Assembly: GCF_964642095.1 (NCBI RefSeq)
Contig: NZ_OZ209244.1
Location: 434,001 to 498,000, forward strand
Reading direction: 5' to 3'
Length of the DNA stretch: 64,000 nt
DNA from: Fretibacterium fastidiosum
GTDB taxonomy: Bacteria; Synergistota; Synergistia; Synergistales; Aminobacteriaceae
Shown: piece by piece, positions 1-7,866 of the stretch
How the letters are laid out: each line of letters starts with the position of its first letter
Position numbering within the stretch: position 1 is the first letter of the stretch
Made by a program: the position numbers and the translations under genes
Notes under the pieces: model-generated
The model's database searches: none
What the model saw: only the letters and a program-made list of their open reading frames with translations
Told to the model about the DNA's origin: nothing

Positions 1-82
1 GGGAATATCTTGCCGGGAACATCTTTCATTGCTCAATTTATGCGTTTTCATACAGACAAAACACTGCTCTCAAAGGACGAAC

Positions 83-1159
83 ATGAAAGAATATTTTTCT
101 TTCCAATGGCATATTACTGACGAGTGCGATCAGCGATGCAGGCATTGCTATATCTTTTCGGGCGATCCCCGTCGAAAACTCGACTCCATGACGTGGAAGC
201 AGTTGCAGGAAACGTTCTATAACTGTCTTGACTTCTGCGATGTCCACGACAGGCTCCCGTATTTTTACCTTACGGGTGGCGATCCCATTTTACATCCCGA
301 TTTCTGGCGGCTTTTAAAGCTGTTTCACAAGCACGCCATCCCCTTTACGATCATGGGGAACCCCTTTCATCTGACCGATCGGGTATGCAGGGAGTTGAAG
401 TCCTTAGGCTGTCAGAAGTATCAGCTCTCGCTGGATGGTCTGAGGGAAACTCATGACTGGTTCCGCAAGCGGGGGTCCTTTGACTGCACATTGGAGAAAA
501 TAGGCTGTATCAACCAGGCCGGCATTCGCAGCGTCGTTATGACCACCGTTCCCAAGGCAAATCATACGGAGGTCCCCGACATCATCGATGCCGTTGTAAA
601 AGCCAGGGCAAGTGTGTTTGCCTTTTCCCGTTACGTCCCCTCCGGAGGTGAGCTCGACGCAGGCATTACAGCACAGGAATATCGAAGGCTGCTTGCCATC
701 TGCGACCGAAAGTTCACGGAACACGAAACGGAGGGTTGCGAGACTTATTTCAACAAGAAAGACCACCTCTGGACGCTTTACGAGTACGAAACAGGAAAAT
801 TCAAGATTCCGTCCTATGCCTGCGATGGAATGATCTACGGTGGATGCAACTGTGGAAACTGTCATCTGACGATTTTGCCCACCGGAGAGATTTACGCCTG
901 TCGCAGGGTGGCGGACAGCAAGGTGGGCAGCGTGTTTGAGGACCGACTTGCTGACGTCTGGGTAACGGGCATGGAGGCCTTCAGAAATTATGACGATTTT
1001 TCAAAATGTTCTCGTTGTAAATTAAAGCAATTCTGCCGTGGTTGTCCCGCAGTCGCCAGGGGCACGAACGGCGATTTCTACGGAGACGATCCGCAGTGCT
1101 GGGCCAGCGTGGAAAACGGGTTGCTGACGCCTGAAATGTCAAAGGGGGAAAGAGGTTAA
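83..1159 (+). CDS. Radical SAM/SPASM domain enzyme (possible peptide maturase)
   Basis: A 358-aa radical SAM enzyme that should cleave S-adenosylmethionine at a 4Fe-4S cluster. The cluster motif CDQRCRHC (CX3CX2C) lies about 14 residues in. The C-terminal third has a SPASM-like cysteine set (CNCGNC, YAC, CSRCKLKQFCRGC, QCW) for auxiliary clusters, as in peptide- or protein-modifying members. The ATG at 83 is chosen because AAAGGA sits just upstream; an in-frame ATG at 29 has no such site. The opening resembles the ACGX-type SPASM proteins as I remember them, but no precursor peptide is visible in the 82 bases upstream. It is first in an operon, 3 bases before the next gene. Substrate unknown. 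Confidence 0.85.
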   Translation: MKEYFSFQWHITDECDQRCRHCYIFSGDPRRKLDSMTWKQLQETFYNCLDFCDVHDRLPYFYLTGGDPILHPDFWRLLKLFHKHAIPFTIMGNPFHLTDRVCRELKSLGCQKYQLSLDGLRETHDWFRKRGSFDCTLEKIGCINQAGIRSVVMTTVPKANHTEVPDIIDAVVKARASVFAFSRYVPSGGELDAGITAQEYRRLLAICDRKFTEHETEGCETYFNKKDHLWTLYEYETGKFKIPSYACDGMIYGGCNCGNCHLTILPTGEIYACRRVADSKVGSVFEDRLADVWVTGMEAFRNYDDFSKCSRCKLKQFCRGCPAVARGTNGDFYGDDPQCWASVENGLLTPEMSKGERG

Positions 1160-1162
1160 ATC

Positions 1163-1774
1163 ATGGATATCGAAACCTGTATCAAAAAATTAGGCTACGT
1201 CGGTGTACTTGATTTTGCCACCGTTGACGAAAGCGGCGCTCCACAGGTGCGAAACGTCAGCGCTATTCACTATGAGGGAACGAGCCTGTACTTTCTGACG
1301 GCCAGGGGGAAATACTTTGCCTCGCAGCTGAAAAACGACGGAAGAGTTCAGATACTCAGCTACACGAAGTACAAAGAGATGATCCGACTTTCCGGCAGAG
1401 CCGAAGAAGTCCCGGAGGAGGCTCAGGTCAAGTGGCGGAACGTTCTTTATCAAGAACAGCCCTACCTCGAAAACGTCTACCCCGGGGAGACGAAGAACAT
1501 TGACACGATCTTCCTGCTGAAGGACTACACGATAGAGTACTTTTGCCTCTCCACCCGCCCGATCACACGGGAGTATTTTGTGGTAGGAAACGCCGAATCG
1601 CTAAAAAAGGGATACCACATCATGGAAAACTGTATCGGGTGCGGCACCTGTCAGGCGGTATGTCCACAGGACGCCATCAGCTCAGGAACCCCTTTTGCGA
1701 TCGATGAAAGCCATTGCCTGCAATGCGGTAACTGCGCTGAAAACTGTCCCGTGAAAGCGATAGAAAGGTATTGA
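1163..1774 (+). CDS. Pyridoxamine 5'-phosphate oxidase-like flavoprotein with C-terminal 2[4Fe-4S] ferredoxin domain
   Basis: A 203-aa protein. Residues 1-130 resemble the PNPOx-like split-barrel FMN-binding fold. The last 50 residues hold two ferredoxin motifs, CIGCGTCQAVC and CLQCGNCAENC, so it probably passes electrons between FMN and iron-sulfur clusters. It starts 3 bases after the radical SAM gene and is followed 10 bases later by a reductase, so all three are probably co-transcribed. It could supply electrons to the radical SAM enzyme; this is inferred from position. The physiological substrate cannot be read from sequence. Confidence 0.8.
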   Translation: MDIETCIKKLGYVGVLDFATVDESGAPQVRNVSAIHYEGTSLYFLTARGKYFASQLKNDGRVQILSYTKYKEMIRLSGRAEEVPEEAQVKWRNVLYQEQPYLENVYPGETKNIDTIFLLKDYTIEYFCLSTRPITREYFVVGNAESLKKGYHIMENCIGCGTCQAVCPQDAISSGTPFAIDESHCLQCGNCAENCPVKAIERY

Positions 1775-1784
1775 AGCGATCCGG

Positions 1785-2741
1785 ATGAAAACCATGAAAG
1801 CAGTCCTCTTGAACGGCGTTACGGAGTCAGGGGATATCGGCCTGTCGGAGGTTCCAATTCCAGAGGTGAGGCCCGGCTGGGTCCTGATAAAGGTCCGGGC
1901 TTTCGGCATGAACCATTCGGAACAGATACTTCGCCTGAGCGAGATACGCGCGGAGTACATTCAAAAGCCGATCGTTCCCGGCATCGAGTGCGTGGGAGAG
2001 GTTGCCGCCCCCTCCGACAGCGGACTTGCAACAGGCCAAAAGGTCGTTGCCATGATGGGCGGCATGGGCCGCAGCTTCAACGGCAGTTACGCTGAATACG
2101 CTCTTTTGCCCGTTCAGCACGTCTTTGCCATCGAAAGCGATTTCGACTGGACGACGCTCGCGGCCGTGCCGGAAACCTATTTTACCGCATGGGGCAGCCT
2201 CCTTGAATGTCTCAAGCTGCAACCCGACGACACGCTCCTGATCCGTGGGGCGACCTGCGCGCTGGGCTATGCGGCGATACAGATGGCAAAGGCGATGGGA
2301 TGCCGTGTGATCGCCACCACCCATAGAGAAAACAAGTTAAAGCTGATCCTCGACGCGGACGAGCAGATCCTGGACCAGGGGAAGCTCACGGGCGTCGTTC
2401 AGGGAGTCAGCAAAGCTCTTGAACTTGTCGGTGCAAAAACTGTAAAAGATACGCTGACCGCCGTGGAAAGGGGCGGCATTGTCTGCAATACCGGCGTTCT
2501 CGGCGGCGTGTACGCGCTCAACGGATTTGATCCCATCAAGGACGTTCCAAACGGCGTGTACCTTACCGGGTTCCACAGCAACTGGCCCACACAGCAAGTC
2601 GTTGACGACATCTTCCGCTTTATTGAGGATAAAAATCTCGTCCCCGTTTACGGAAAAGCGTTCAGCTTCGACGACATACAGGACGCTGTTGCCGCACAGG
2701 ATGAGGGAAGCGTAAATGGCAAGATCGTTGTAAAGCTCTAA
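1785..2741 (+). CDS. Medium-chain dehydrogenase/reductase, quinone oxidoreductase type
   Basis: A 318-aa zinc-independent MDR-superfamily NAD(P)H-dependent oxidoreductase. The N-terminal GroES-like domain has the segment GIECVGEV, and the Rossmann domain begins near residue 150 (LIRGATCALGYAAIQMAKAMG). The structural zinc cysteine cluster of alcohol dehydrogenases is absent, which fits the quinone-reductase branch. ATG codons at 1785 and 1794 are both possible. It is third in the operon with the radical SAM and flavin/iron-sulfur genes. The substrate is not predictable; it may reduce a quinone or enone, or simply regenerate reductant. Confidence 0.8.
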   Translation: MKTMKAVLLNGVTESGDIGLSEVPIPEVRPGWVLIKVRAFGMNHSEQILRLSEIRAEYIQKPIVPGIECVGEVAAPSDSGLATGQKVVAMMGGMGRSFNGSYAEYALLPVQHVFAIESDFDWTTLAAVPETYFTAWGSLLECLKLQPDDTLLIRGATCALGYAAIQMAKAMGCRVIATTHRENKLKLILDADEQILDQGKLTGVVQGVSKALELVGAKTVKDTLTAVERGGIVCNTGVLGGVYALNGFDPIKDVPNGVYLTGFHSNWPTQQVVDDIFRFIEDKNLVPVYGKAFSFDDIQDAVAAQDEGSVNGKIVVKL

Positions 2742-2819
2742 GCAAGAGTGCAGGTTGCGCTCGGACGAGTCGATACACTTGCGCCGGTCCGCTCCACCTC
2801 CCTGATGGCCTCAAAGCGG

Positions 2820-2859
2820 ACGGGGGATTCCACGGCACCTGAGCCATAAAATCCCCCGT
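2820..2859. terminator. Inverted repeat between convergent genes, terminator-like
   Basis: The ten-base arms ACGGGGGATT (2820-2829) and AATCCCCCGT (2850-2859) are perfectly complementary around a 20-base loop. They lie in the 160-base gap between the plus-strand reductase and the minus-strand DUF6506 gene. There is no clear T-tract on either side, so termination is inferred only from the stem and its position. Confidence 0.45.
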
Positions 2860-2900
2860 TCCCAGGTCAAGATGACCTGACGCCGCAAAACTGCACGCCG

Positions 2901-3188
2901 CTACTTGGAAAACGCGGCGCGATACACCTCGTCCTGTTCCGGGAAATGGACGATATACCCGACCGGGAGCTCGTTTCCCGTCGCTTCAATGACCTCCCTC
3001 GCCCCATCTTCTTTAAAAGCGCCGCAGAGCTCTATACAGTCAACCCCTTCACGCTGCAGCCGGCGCGCTTCTTCCTTCGCTTCCTTCAGGTTCGCAACGC
3101 CGACGATCTGAGCGTCGCCATCGTGAATCGACGCCCTGTCCGCCTCCACATTGAAATCATCGCCCATGATCAAAAACGCAAACCGCAT
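2901..3188 (-). CDS. DUF6506 family protein
   Basis: A 95-aa cytoplasmic protein of a small uncharacterised family. It opens MRFAFLIMGDDF and contains IHDGDAQIVGVANL, CIELCGAF, and EATGNELPVGYIVHFPEQDE near the end, all of which I recall from DUF6506 proteins. Three ATGs crowd the start (3197, 3193 out of frame, 3188); 3188 is chosen because AGGAGG lies about 9 bases upstream. No catalytic motif is recognisable. It stands alone, convergent to the reductase. Function unknown. Confidence 0.7.
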   Translation of the reverse strand: MRFAFLIMGDDFNVEADRASIHDGDAQIVGVANLKEAKEEARRLQREGVDCIELCGAFKEDGAREVIEATGNELPVGYIVHFPEQDEVYRAAFSK

Positions 3189-3429
3189 AGCATCCATCCT
3201 CCTGACTTTAGACGAAGCTCGTTTCAAGGCCCGCTTCCACTCGATGAACTCTGATAATAAGGTACAATAAGTTGCGCAAAATGAAAAGAGGATAAAAAGT
3301 GACCAGTTATAGTGGTCCCCATCTATAGGACCAGGGGAAGAGTTAGAGTTAATATAGATCAGACCCCAGAAGGGGGGCTTAAAGATGTGTTAGAATGACC
3401 GAAAGACTCACTTACAGGAGGCGCAAACC

Positions 3430-3680
3430 ATGTCGAACTTTAAGTCCTCCTTCGTCTCTATACGATGTCCGATGAGCGCCGGAAGGAGATCACGAAACAG
3501 GTCATTGCCGCAATGCGGGCTGGTGACGAGGAATTGGCAACCAGGCTGACGAAACAGGTTCCTTTGTCTCCGCCCATGGCTAGAGTTTTGAAAGCGGATT
3601 GGGGCATTGAGTTGAGAGATGCTGGGTTTAATCTTGATGATGCGGTGAAAGCTTATGGAAAAGAATGGCTTGAAGCTTGA
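3430..3680 (+). CDS. Small conserved-looking protein, possibly frameshifted at its 5' end
   Basis: The reading frame from ATG 3465 gives a 71-aa charged protein (opens MSDERRKEITKQ, ends AYGKEWLEA). A much better start, with AGGAGG in front, is the ATG at 3430, but that is in another frame and joins the 3465 frame only by a one-base shift near 3463. Either the gene has a small lesion or translation begins at 3465 without a strong site. It lies just upstream of the MNT/HEPN pair. I do not recognise a domain; an antitoxin-like role is only a guess. Confidence 0.5.
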
Positions 3681-3753
3681 ACGGCAGTGCAGCCCAGTCC
3701 AGGCGTCCTTCGAAACATAATAACCTTGATTCTGTTCACAAGGAGGCGGATTT

Positions 3754-4119
3754 ATGTTGCCGTCTATAACATTGGAATCTGAACAAGGGCAACTCACAAA
3801 AGAGCATATTGCTGCATTGATTCAGCCTGTTGCCAAGAAGTATGGGATTAAGGCGGTATGGATTTTCGGTTCACGAGCCCGTGGTGATCATCGACCTGAT
3901 TCTGATGTTGACCTGTTGATTCGTTTAGATGGTGAGACAGTTAATGGGTTCGCTATTGGGGGTATCTATAACGACTTGAATAAGGCTATTCCAAATATCG
4001 ATGTAGATATGATTGAGGAATCCGCTTTAGAGGACAGATTAAAAAATCTCAGTCGGTCCCACGTAAACTTCAAAAAGAACGTCCTGCGTGAGAGGGTGTT
4101 GCTGTATGCTGAAAACTGA
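3754..4119 (+). CDS. MNT-type nucleotidyltransferase antitoxin (MntA-like)
   Basis: A 121-aa minimal nucleotidyltransferase. The signature GSRARGDHRPDSDVDLLI (GSX10DXD, residues about 37-54) supplies the metal-binding aspartates. Such MNT proteins usually neutralise a partner HEPN ribonuclease by adding AMP to a tyrosine near its active site. The downstream HEPN gene overlaps it by 14 bases, which is the normal translationally coupled arrangement. AAGGAGGCGG lies upstream of ATG 3754. Role assigned from family and context; the modified residue is discussed under the HEPN entry. Confidence 0.85.
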   Translation: MLPSITLESEQGQLTKEHIAALIQPVAKKYGIKAVWIFGSRARGDHRPDSDVDLLIRLDGETVNGFAIGGIYNDLNKAIPNIDVDMIEESALEDRLKNLSRSHVNFKKNVLRERVLLYAEN

Positions 4120-4810
4120 CCAAGCTCTCCTGGAGGATATCATGGAGCAATGTCGCTGGATCATTAGATATAGTGAGCTTGCAGACGCCCAGTCACCTGG
4201 TGAACGGAGCAGAATTGTCAATTCAGGATTCAATGCAGGTGACATCTTTGATATGCTGCATTTCAATGCTGTGGTGATGAATATACAGCAGATCGGCGAA
4301 TTGGCGAAAAGGTTGAGCCCAGAGTTTGTCTTGCGTACAAAAAATGAAGTTTCATGGTCTGATATCAGAGGAATGCGTAACATCATCGCCCATGATTATG
4401 GAAAATTATCGGAGAAGACAGTTCGGGAGATCGAAATTATCGACATACCCAAACTGGCGGCATTTTGTGAAAAGGAGCTCGCAGCGACTCAAGCTCAAGA
4501 TGACGCTATCCCCGTAGTCGAGGCGGAAGCCCGGAAGCTGGTTGGAGAAGATGGGCAGATATTCCGTCCCAACCCGAAAGGCGACCACTGCTACAGGGGA
4601 GAGGTTCTGAAAGTCACAGACACGCACGCCATCCAGAGGTCCTCCGCCCACGCCGTTTACCTTCATGATCTCAGAGATTTTCCAGGCGACAGGAAACCCT
4701 CTGTTGGTGACGTCCTTGCAATACGATACAGCAACGCCAGGATCGAGTTCGTTGAGCCCATCCCAGACAAGACACAGGCAAAGGCCAGGCAGCAGGATCT
4801 GGGAAGGTGA
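4106..4810 (+). CDS. HEPN-domain toxin (HepT/DUF86-like) fused to a KfrB-like C-terminal domain
   Basis: A 234-aa protein. Residues 1-120 are a HEPN/DUF86 helical domain with the RNase motif RNIIAHDY (R-x4-H followed by the Tyr usually targeted by MntA). Usual HepT length is about 110-140 residues. Here another 110 residues follow, including a segment with HCYRGEVLKVTDTHAIQ and HAVYLHDL that resembles the KfrB domain found at the C-termini of plasmid replication/mobilisation proteins. The start at 4106 (MLKTDQ) lies inside the antitoxin gene; an earlier ATG at 4088 is less typical. The fusion may come from insertion of the TA pair into a mobilisation gene. The KfrB assignment is by remembered pattern. 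Confidence 0.75.
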   Translation: MLKTDQALLEDIMEQCRWIIRYSELADAQSPGERSRIVNSGFNAGDIFDMLHFNAVVMNIQQIGELAKRLSPEFVLRTKNEVSWSDIRGMRNIIAHDYGKLSEKTVREIEIIDIPKLAAFCEKELAATQAQDDAIPVVEAEARKLVGEDGQIFRPNPKGDHCYRGEVLKVTDTHAIQRSSAHAVYLHDLRDFPGDRKPSVGDVLAIRYSNARIEFVEPIPDKTQAKARQQDLGR

Positions 4811-4814
4811 CGCC

Positions 4815-5153
4815 TTGCTGCTGGCGTCGCAAAGGGACAAAATTTTAACCTCCGCCGCTTTCCTGATCGGCTTCCTCCCCCCGCTCCTGCCTGTGCAATA
4901 TTTTGCCCTTTGGGGCCTCATGCCCCTCCTCGTCCTTGAGGTAAACAGCCACCCCAGTTCTTTTCTTGTGTCATTCGTCTTCTATCTCGCTCTGTCCCGT
5001 GGCATCGTACCCGGTACCTACGCCTTTTTCCGCAGCGGCATGGCGACACGTCGTTTTGCGGAAGAATGTGGGCTGAAGCCGGTCGTTCCGCCCAAGAGCA
5101 ACACGAAGAAACCCTGGCCGCACAAGGTCCACTGCCTGAAGCGAGATAAGTAA
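4815..5153 (+). CDS. TraB-like conjugal transfer protein remnant (membrane protein)
   Basis: A 112-aa reading frame with two hydrophobic segments (FLIGFLPPLLPVQYFALWG; SFLVSFVFYLALSRGIVPG) and a basic tail. The ALSRGIVPG region with a following FF resembles the N-terminal part of conjugal transfer TraB proteins (Lnt-like family), which are around 350-400 aa, so this would be a fragment. A TTG at 4815 with GGAAGG 8 bases upstream is the best start; no ATG is available. It follows the KfrB-like domain directly, as expected for a mobilisation module remnant. Moderate confidence in family, low in function. Confidence 0.45.
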   Translation: MLLASQRDKILTSAAFLIGFLPPLLPVQYFALWGLMPLLVLEVNSHPSSFLVSFVFYLALSRGIVPGTYAFFRSGMATRRFAEECGLKPVVPPKSNTKKPWPHKVHCLKRDK

Positions 5154-5190
5154 AAAAAAGCCGCCCGGCTTCAAACGAAGTCAGACGGCT
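5152..5190 (-). terminator. Rho-independent terminator downstream of guaA
   Basis: Read on the minus strand, a GC-rich hairpin (AGCCGTCTGACTTCG, loop TTTG, GAAGCCGGGCGGCT) is followed by eight T residues (5152-5159). It lies 125 bases beyond the guaA stop. The interval 5190-5314 holds no convincing gene. Confidence 0.75.
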
Positions 5191-5314
5191 CTGCGCTAGC
5201 GTTAAGAACGACGTTTCCCAATCGTTTCGACGAGGGGCTGCAATTTAAGCCAACAACTCGATGCTCTCAATGCTCGAAGAGCCCCGCGTTTAAAGGATTC
5301 TTCGACCTCTGCGG

Positions 5315-6841
5315 TCACTCCCACTCGATCGTCGCCGGCGGCTTGGAGGTCACGTCCAACACGACGCGGTTCACGCCGCGCACCTCGTTGCAGATGCGCC
5401 TGGCCGTCACGTCCAGGACCTCCGGAGGGATGCGCACCCAGTCGGCCGTCATGGCGTCCTGCGAGTTGACGGCGCGCAGCGCCACCACCTCGCTGTAGGT
5501 GCGGCTGTCCCCCATCACGCCCACGGTGCGCACCGGAAGCAGCACGCAGAAGGACTGCCATATCCCGTCGTAGAGCTTCGCGCGCCTGAGCTCCTCCCGG
5601 AAGATGGCGTCCGCCTCCCGCAGCGCATCCAGCCGCTCCCGCGTGATCTCCCCCAGACAGCGCACGGCGAGCCCCGGCCCCGGAAAGGGCTGCCGGTCCA
5701 CAATGTCCTCCGGCACGCCGATGAGGCGCCCTATGGCCCGCACCTCGTCCTTGAAGAGGTCCCGCAGGGGCTCCAGGAGGCGCAACTTCATGTGCTCCGG
5801 CAGCCCCCCCACGTTGTGATGGGACTTGATGAGCACCGCACCCTTCCGGCGGCCGCTCTCAATGACGTCCGGGTAGATCGTCCCCTGAAGGAGCCAGTCC
5901 ACCGCCCCGATCTTCGCCGCCTCCGCGTCGAACACGTCGATGAAGAGCCCCCCGATGATGCGGCGCTTCCTCTCCGGGTCCGTCACGCCGGCCAGCCGAT
6001 CCAGAAACAGGGCGGAGGCGTCCACGTGGCGCACGGAGAGCCCCATGCCGCTGTAGGAGGCCACGACGTGCTTTGCCTCGTTCAACCGCATCAGGCCGTG
6101 GTCCACGAAGATGCAGGTCAGCCTCGACCCGATGGCCCGGTTCACCAGGGCGGCGGCGACGCTCGAGTCCACGCCCCCCGATAGCCCGCACACGACGCGG
6201 CCCTCCCCGACCTGGCGCCGTATATCCGCCACGGCGCCCTCCACCCAGTCCTCGAGCCGCCAGTCCCCCGCGCAGCCGCAGATGTCGAACAGAAACCGGC
6301 GCAGGACGTCGCGCCCGTGCTCCGTGTGTACGACCTCCGGGTGAAACTGCAGCCCAAAGAAGTGCCCCGCCCGGTCCTCCGTGGCGGCCGTGACGCCTCC
6401 CTCCGTGGAGGCCGTGGCCCGAAAGCCTTCGGGCAGGGAGGTCACCCGGTCGCCGTGGCTCATCAACACCTCGAGCTCCTCGGGCAGCCCCTCCAGGAGG
6501 CGGGAGTCGCCGCTGCGCCGCACCCGCGTCACGCCGTACTCCGACCGCTCGCCGGAGGCCACCGCCCCTCCCAGGGTCTTCGCCAGAAGCTGCATCCCGT
6601 AGCAGATGCCCAGCACCGGCGCCCCCATGTCCAGCACGCGCCGGTCCACGGCGATAGCGTCCGGATCGTTGACGCTGTCCGGCCCGCCCGATATGATGAT
6701 CCCCTTCGGGTTGAACTCCGCTACGCGCTCCCGCCGCGCGTCCCACGACAGGACGACGCTGTGGATGTTCATCTCACGCACGCGCCGCGCGATCAACTGC
6801 GTAAACTGTGAGCCGCAATCAATGATGACCACATTCTCCAA
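5315..6841 (-). CDS. guaA: GMP synthase (glutamine-hydrolysing)
   Basis: A 508-aa two-domain enzyme that makes GMP from XMP, ATP and glutamine in purine synthesis. The N-terminal class I amidotransferase has the nucleophile segment GICYGMQLL and the His/Glu segment GLQFHPEV. The ATP-pyrophosphatase domain has the P-loop GLSGGVDSSVAAAL near residue 225. The C-terminal dimerisation domain ends KPPATIEWE, which is characteristic of GuaA. Length matches the family (510-525 aa). Monocistronic, divergent from the glycine reductase operon, with a terminator downstream. Confidence 0.97.
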   Translation of the reverse strand: MENVVIIDCGSQFTQLIARRVREMNIHSVVLSWDARRERVAEFNPKGIIISGGPDSVNDPDAIAVDRRVLDMGAPVLGICYGMQLLAKTLGGAVASGERSEYGVTRVRRSGDSRLLEGLPEELEVLMSHGDRVTSLPEGFRATASTEGGVTAATEDRAGHFFGLQFHPEVVHTEHGRDVLRRFLFDICGCAGDWRLEDWVEGAVADIRRQVGEGRVVCGLSGGVDSSVAAALVNRAIGSRLTCIFVDHGLMRLNEAKHVVASYSGMGLSVRHVDASALFLDRLAGVTDPERKRRIIGGLFIDVFDAEAAKIGAVDWLLQGTIYPDVIESGRRKGAVLIKSHHNVGGLPEHMKLRLLEPLRDLFKDEVRAIGRLIGVPEDIVDRQPFPGPGLAVRCLGEITRERLDALREADAIFREELRRAKLYDGIWQSFCVLLPVRTVGVMGDSRTYSEVVALRAVNSQDAMTADWVRIPPEVLDVTARRICNEVRGVNRVVLDVTSKPPATIEWE

Positions 6842-6921
6842 CTTTTGCGCTCCCCCTCCCCTGTCCCCAGGACGCGCCGCCCGACCTCCGGGCGAACGCC
6901 CGCACCCAAAAACTTGGGAAT

Positions 6922-6927
6922 ATTATA
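6922..6927 (-). promoter_or_regulatory. Candidate -10 element for guaA
   Basis: On the minus strand TATAAT lies about 80 bases upstream of the guaA start, in the sequence GCGGTTATAATATTCCC. No convincing -35 box is present at the right distance. The remaining guaA/grd intergenic DNA (6928-7150) contains GC-rich inverted stretches but no gene or recognised purine riboswitch. Confidence 0.35.
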
Positions 6928-7150
6928 ACCGCAAGCGCCCCTCCTGGGGGAAGCGCGATCGAAACCGGCAGCCCGCAGATGAATTGACGGTTGCTTGTTG
7001 CCGATTCGCACTTCACGATACAACGCAGAATATATTTCGCAGGAGGCGTTCCGGCTGCCCCGTGACGAGACGGGGCGTTTTCCGTCGGGGGCGGGCCACC
7101 GCAGGGGGAAGCCCCGCCCGCGAGGGTGTCCGTTTAAGTTTTTTTCCATA

Positions 7151-7178
7151 TTGACGTTTCCGTCGAGTCCGCTATAAT
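7151..7178 (+). promoter_or_regulatory. Sigma70-type promoter of the glycine reductase operon
   Basis: TTGACG at 7151-7156 and TATAAT at 7173-7178 are separated by 16 bases. Transcription would start near 7185, about 45 bases before the glycine riboswitch, and the whole operon lies downstream. Confidence 0.75.
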
Positions 7179-7229
7179 CCAGTATAGAGCTGAGTTGATA
7201 TGGTTCAGCTGTGGCAGCTTCCCGAATGA

Positions 7230-7345
7230 AGGATGCGAGAGAGATCCCGCCGTGGCGGGACGCCGAAGGGGCAACGCGCCCACGTGACGCTGAAACTCTC
7301 AGGCAAAGAGAATCGCATCCGGACGGGAGTCTGGAACCGAGCATA
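7230..7345 (+). ncRNA. Glycine riboswitch (single aptamer)
   Basis: The segment has the hallmark glycine aptamer strings in order: GCGAGAGAGATCCCGCC, a short GC hairpin, GACGCCGAAGGGGCAA, then CTGAAACTCTCAGGCAAAGAG and ACGGGAGTCTGGAACC. Only one aptamer is visible; the next 70 bases before grdX do not repeat the pattern. Glycine aptamers commonly activate degradation genes, so it probably switches on the grd operon when glycine is abundant. The expression mechanism (terminator or start-site masking) is not evident. Confidence 0.93.
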
Positions 7346-7413
7346 GCTCACACACTCATCGTTCTTTTTGAATGTGCTCAGGTGACAGAACACGGGAGGT
7401 CCGGAGGGCGGCA

Positions 7414-7860
7414 ATGAACAAGACCGTGCTCATCACCAACAACAGGGATCTGTGCGCAAGCGTGCGGTGCGGACGCTTCGTCGACGGGTCCTCTTTGGAC
7501 GTGCTCGTTGCCGTTCGCAACTCCATCCACCTGGGGTCCATCCTCCTCACCCACCCGCTCTGCGGCAACCTGCGTCCCTACCATCAGCCCTTTCGCTCCA
7601 TCCTGCTCGAAGAACGTCCGGGGGCCCTCGTGGACCTGGAGTCCCTCTCCATGATCGAAAAGGCCGTGGGCGTCTACGAGGCGTGCCGGGAGCGGATGAT
7701 CGTCCCCTCGGCCCTAGATGAGGGCAGACGTGCGGATTATGCCTTCATCGACTCCGAGTTGATGAAGGAAAGTCTGGAGCGGTACGGGCAGCTCCGCCGG
7801 GAGGCGGCGCTGCACCCCGCGTCCCTTTTGCTTCACGGGGAACCCAGCGGAAGGAGGTGA
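7414..7860 (+). CDS. grdX: GrdX family protein
   Basis: A 148-aa protein of the GrdX family, which is regularly found at the start of glycine reductase operons and has no established biochemical role. It opens MNKTVLITNN and contains GSILLTHPLCGNLRPYH, followed by a helical C-terminus. The ATG at 7414 is preferred over 7372 because GGAGGGCGGCA precedes it. It is the first gene after the glycine riboswitch and lies 6 bases before the thioredoxin gene. Confidence 0.85.
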   Translation: MNKTVLITNNRDLCASVRCGRFVDGSSLDVLVAVRNSIHLGSILLTHPLCGNLRPYHQPFRSILLEERPGALVDLESLSMIEKAVGVYEACRERMIVPSALDEGRRADYAFIDSELMKESLERYGQLRREAALHPASLLLHGEPSGRR

Positions 7861-7866
7861 ATCAAG

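Noticed and set aside
2662..2847. Minus-strand 61-aa frame in the gap after the MDR reductase
   Set aside because: No RBS, overlaps the end of a well-supported gene and resembles no protein; probably a GC-rich shadow.
7000..7150. GC-rich hairpins between guaA and the grd promoter, considered as a purine riboswitch or small RNA
   Set aside because: No conserved purine-aptamer strings; only generic GC stems, so not annotated.
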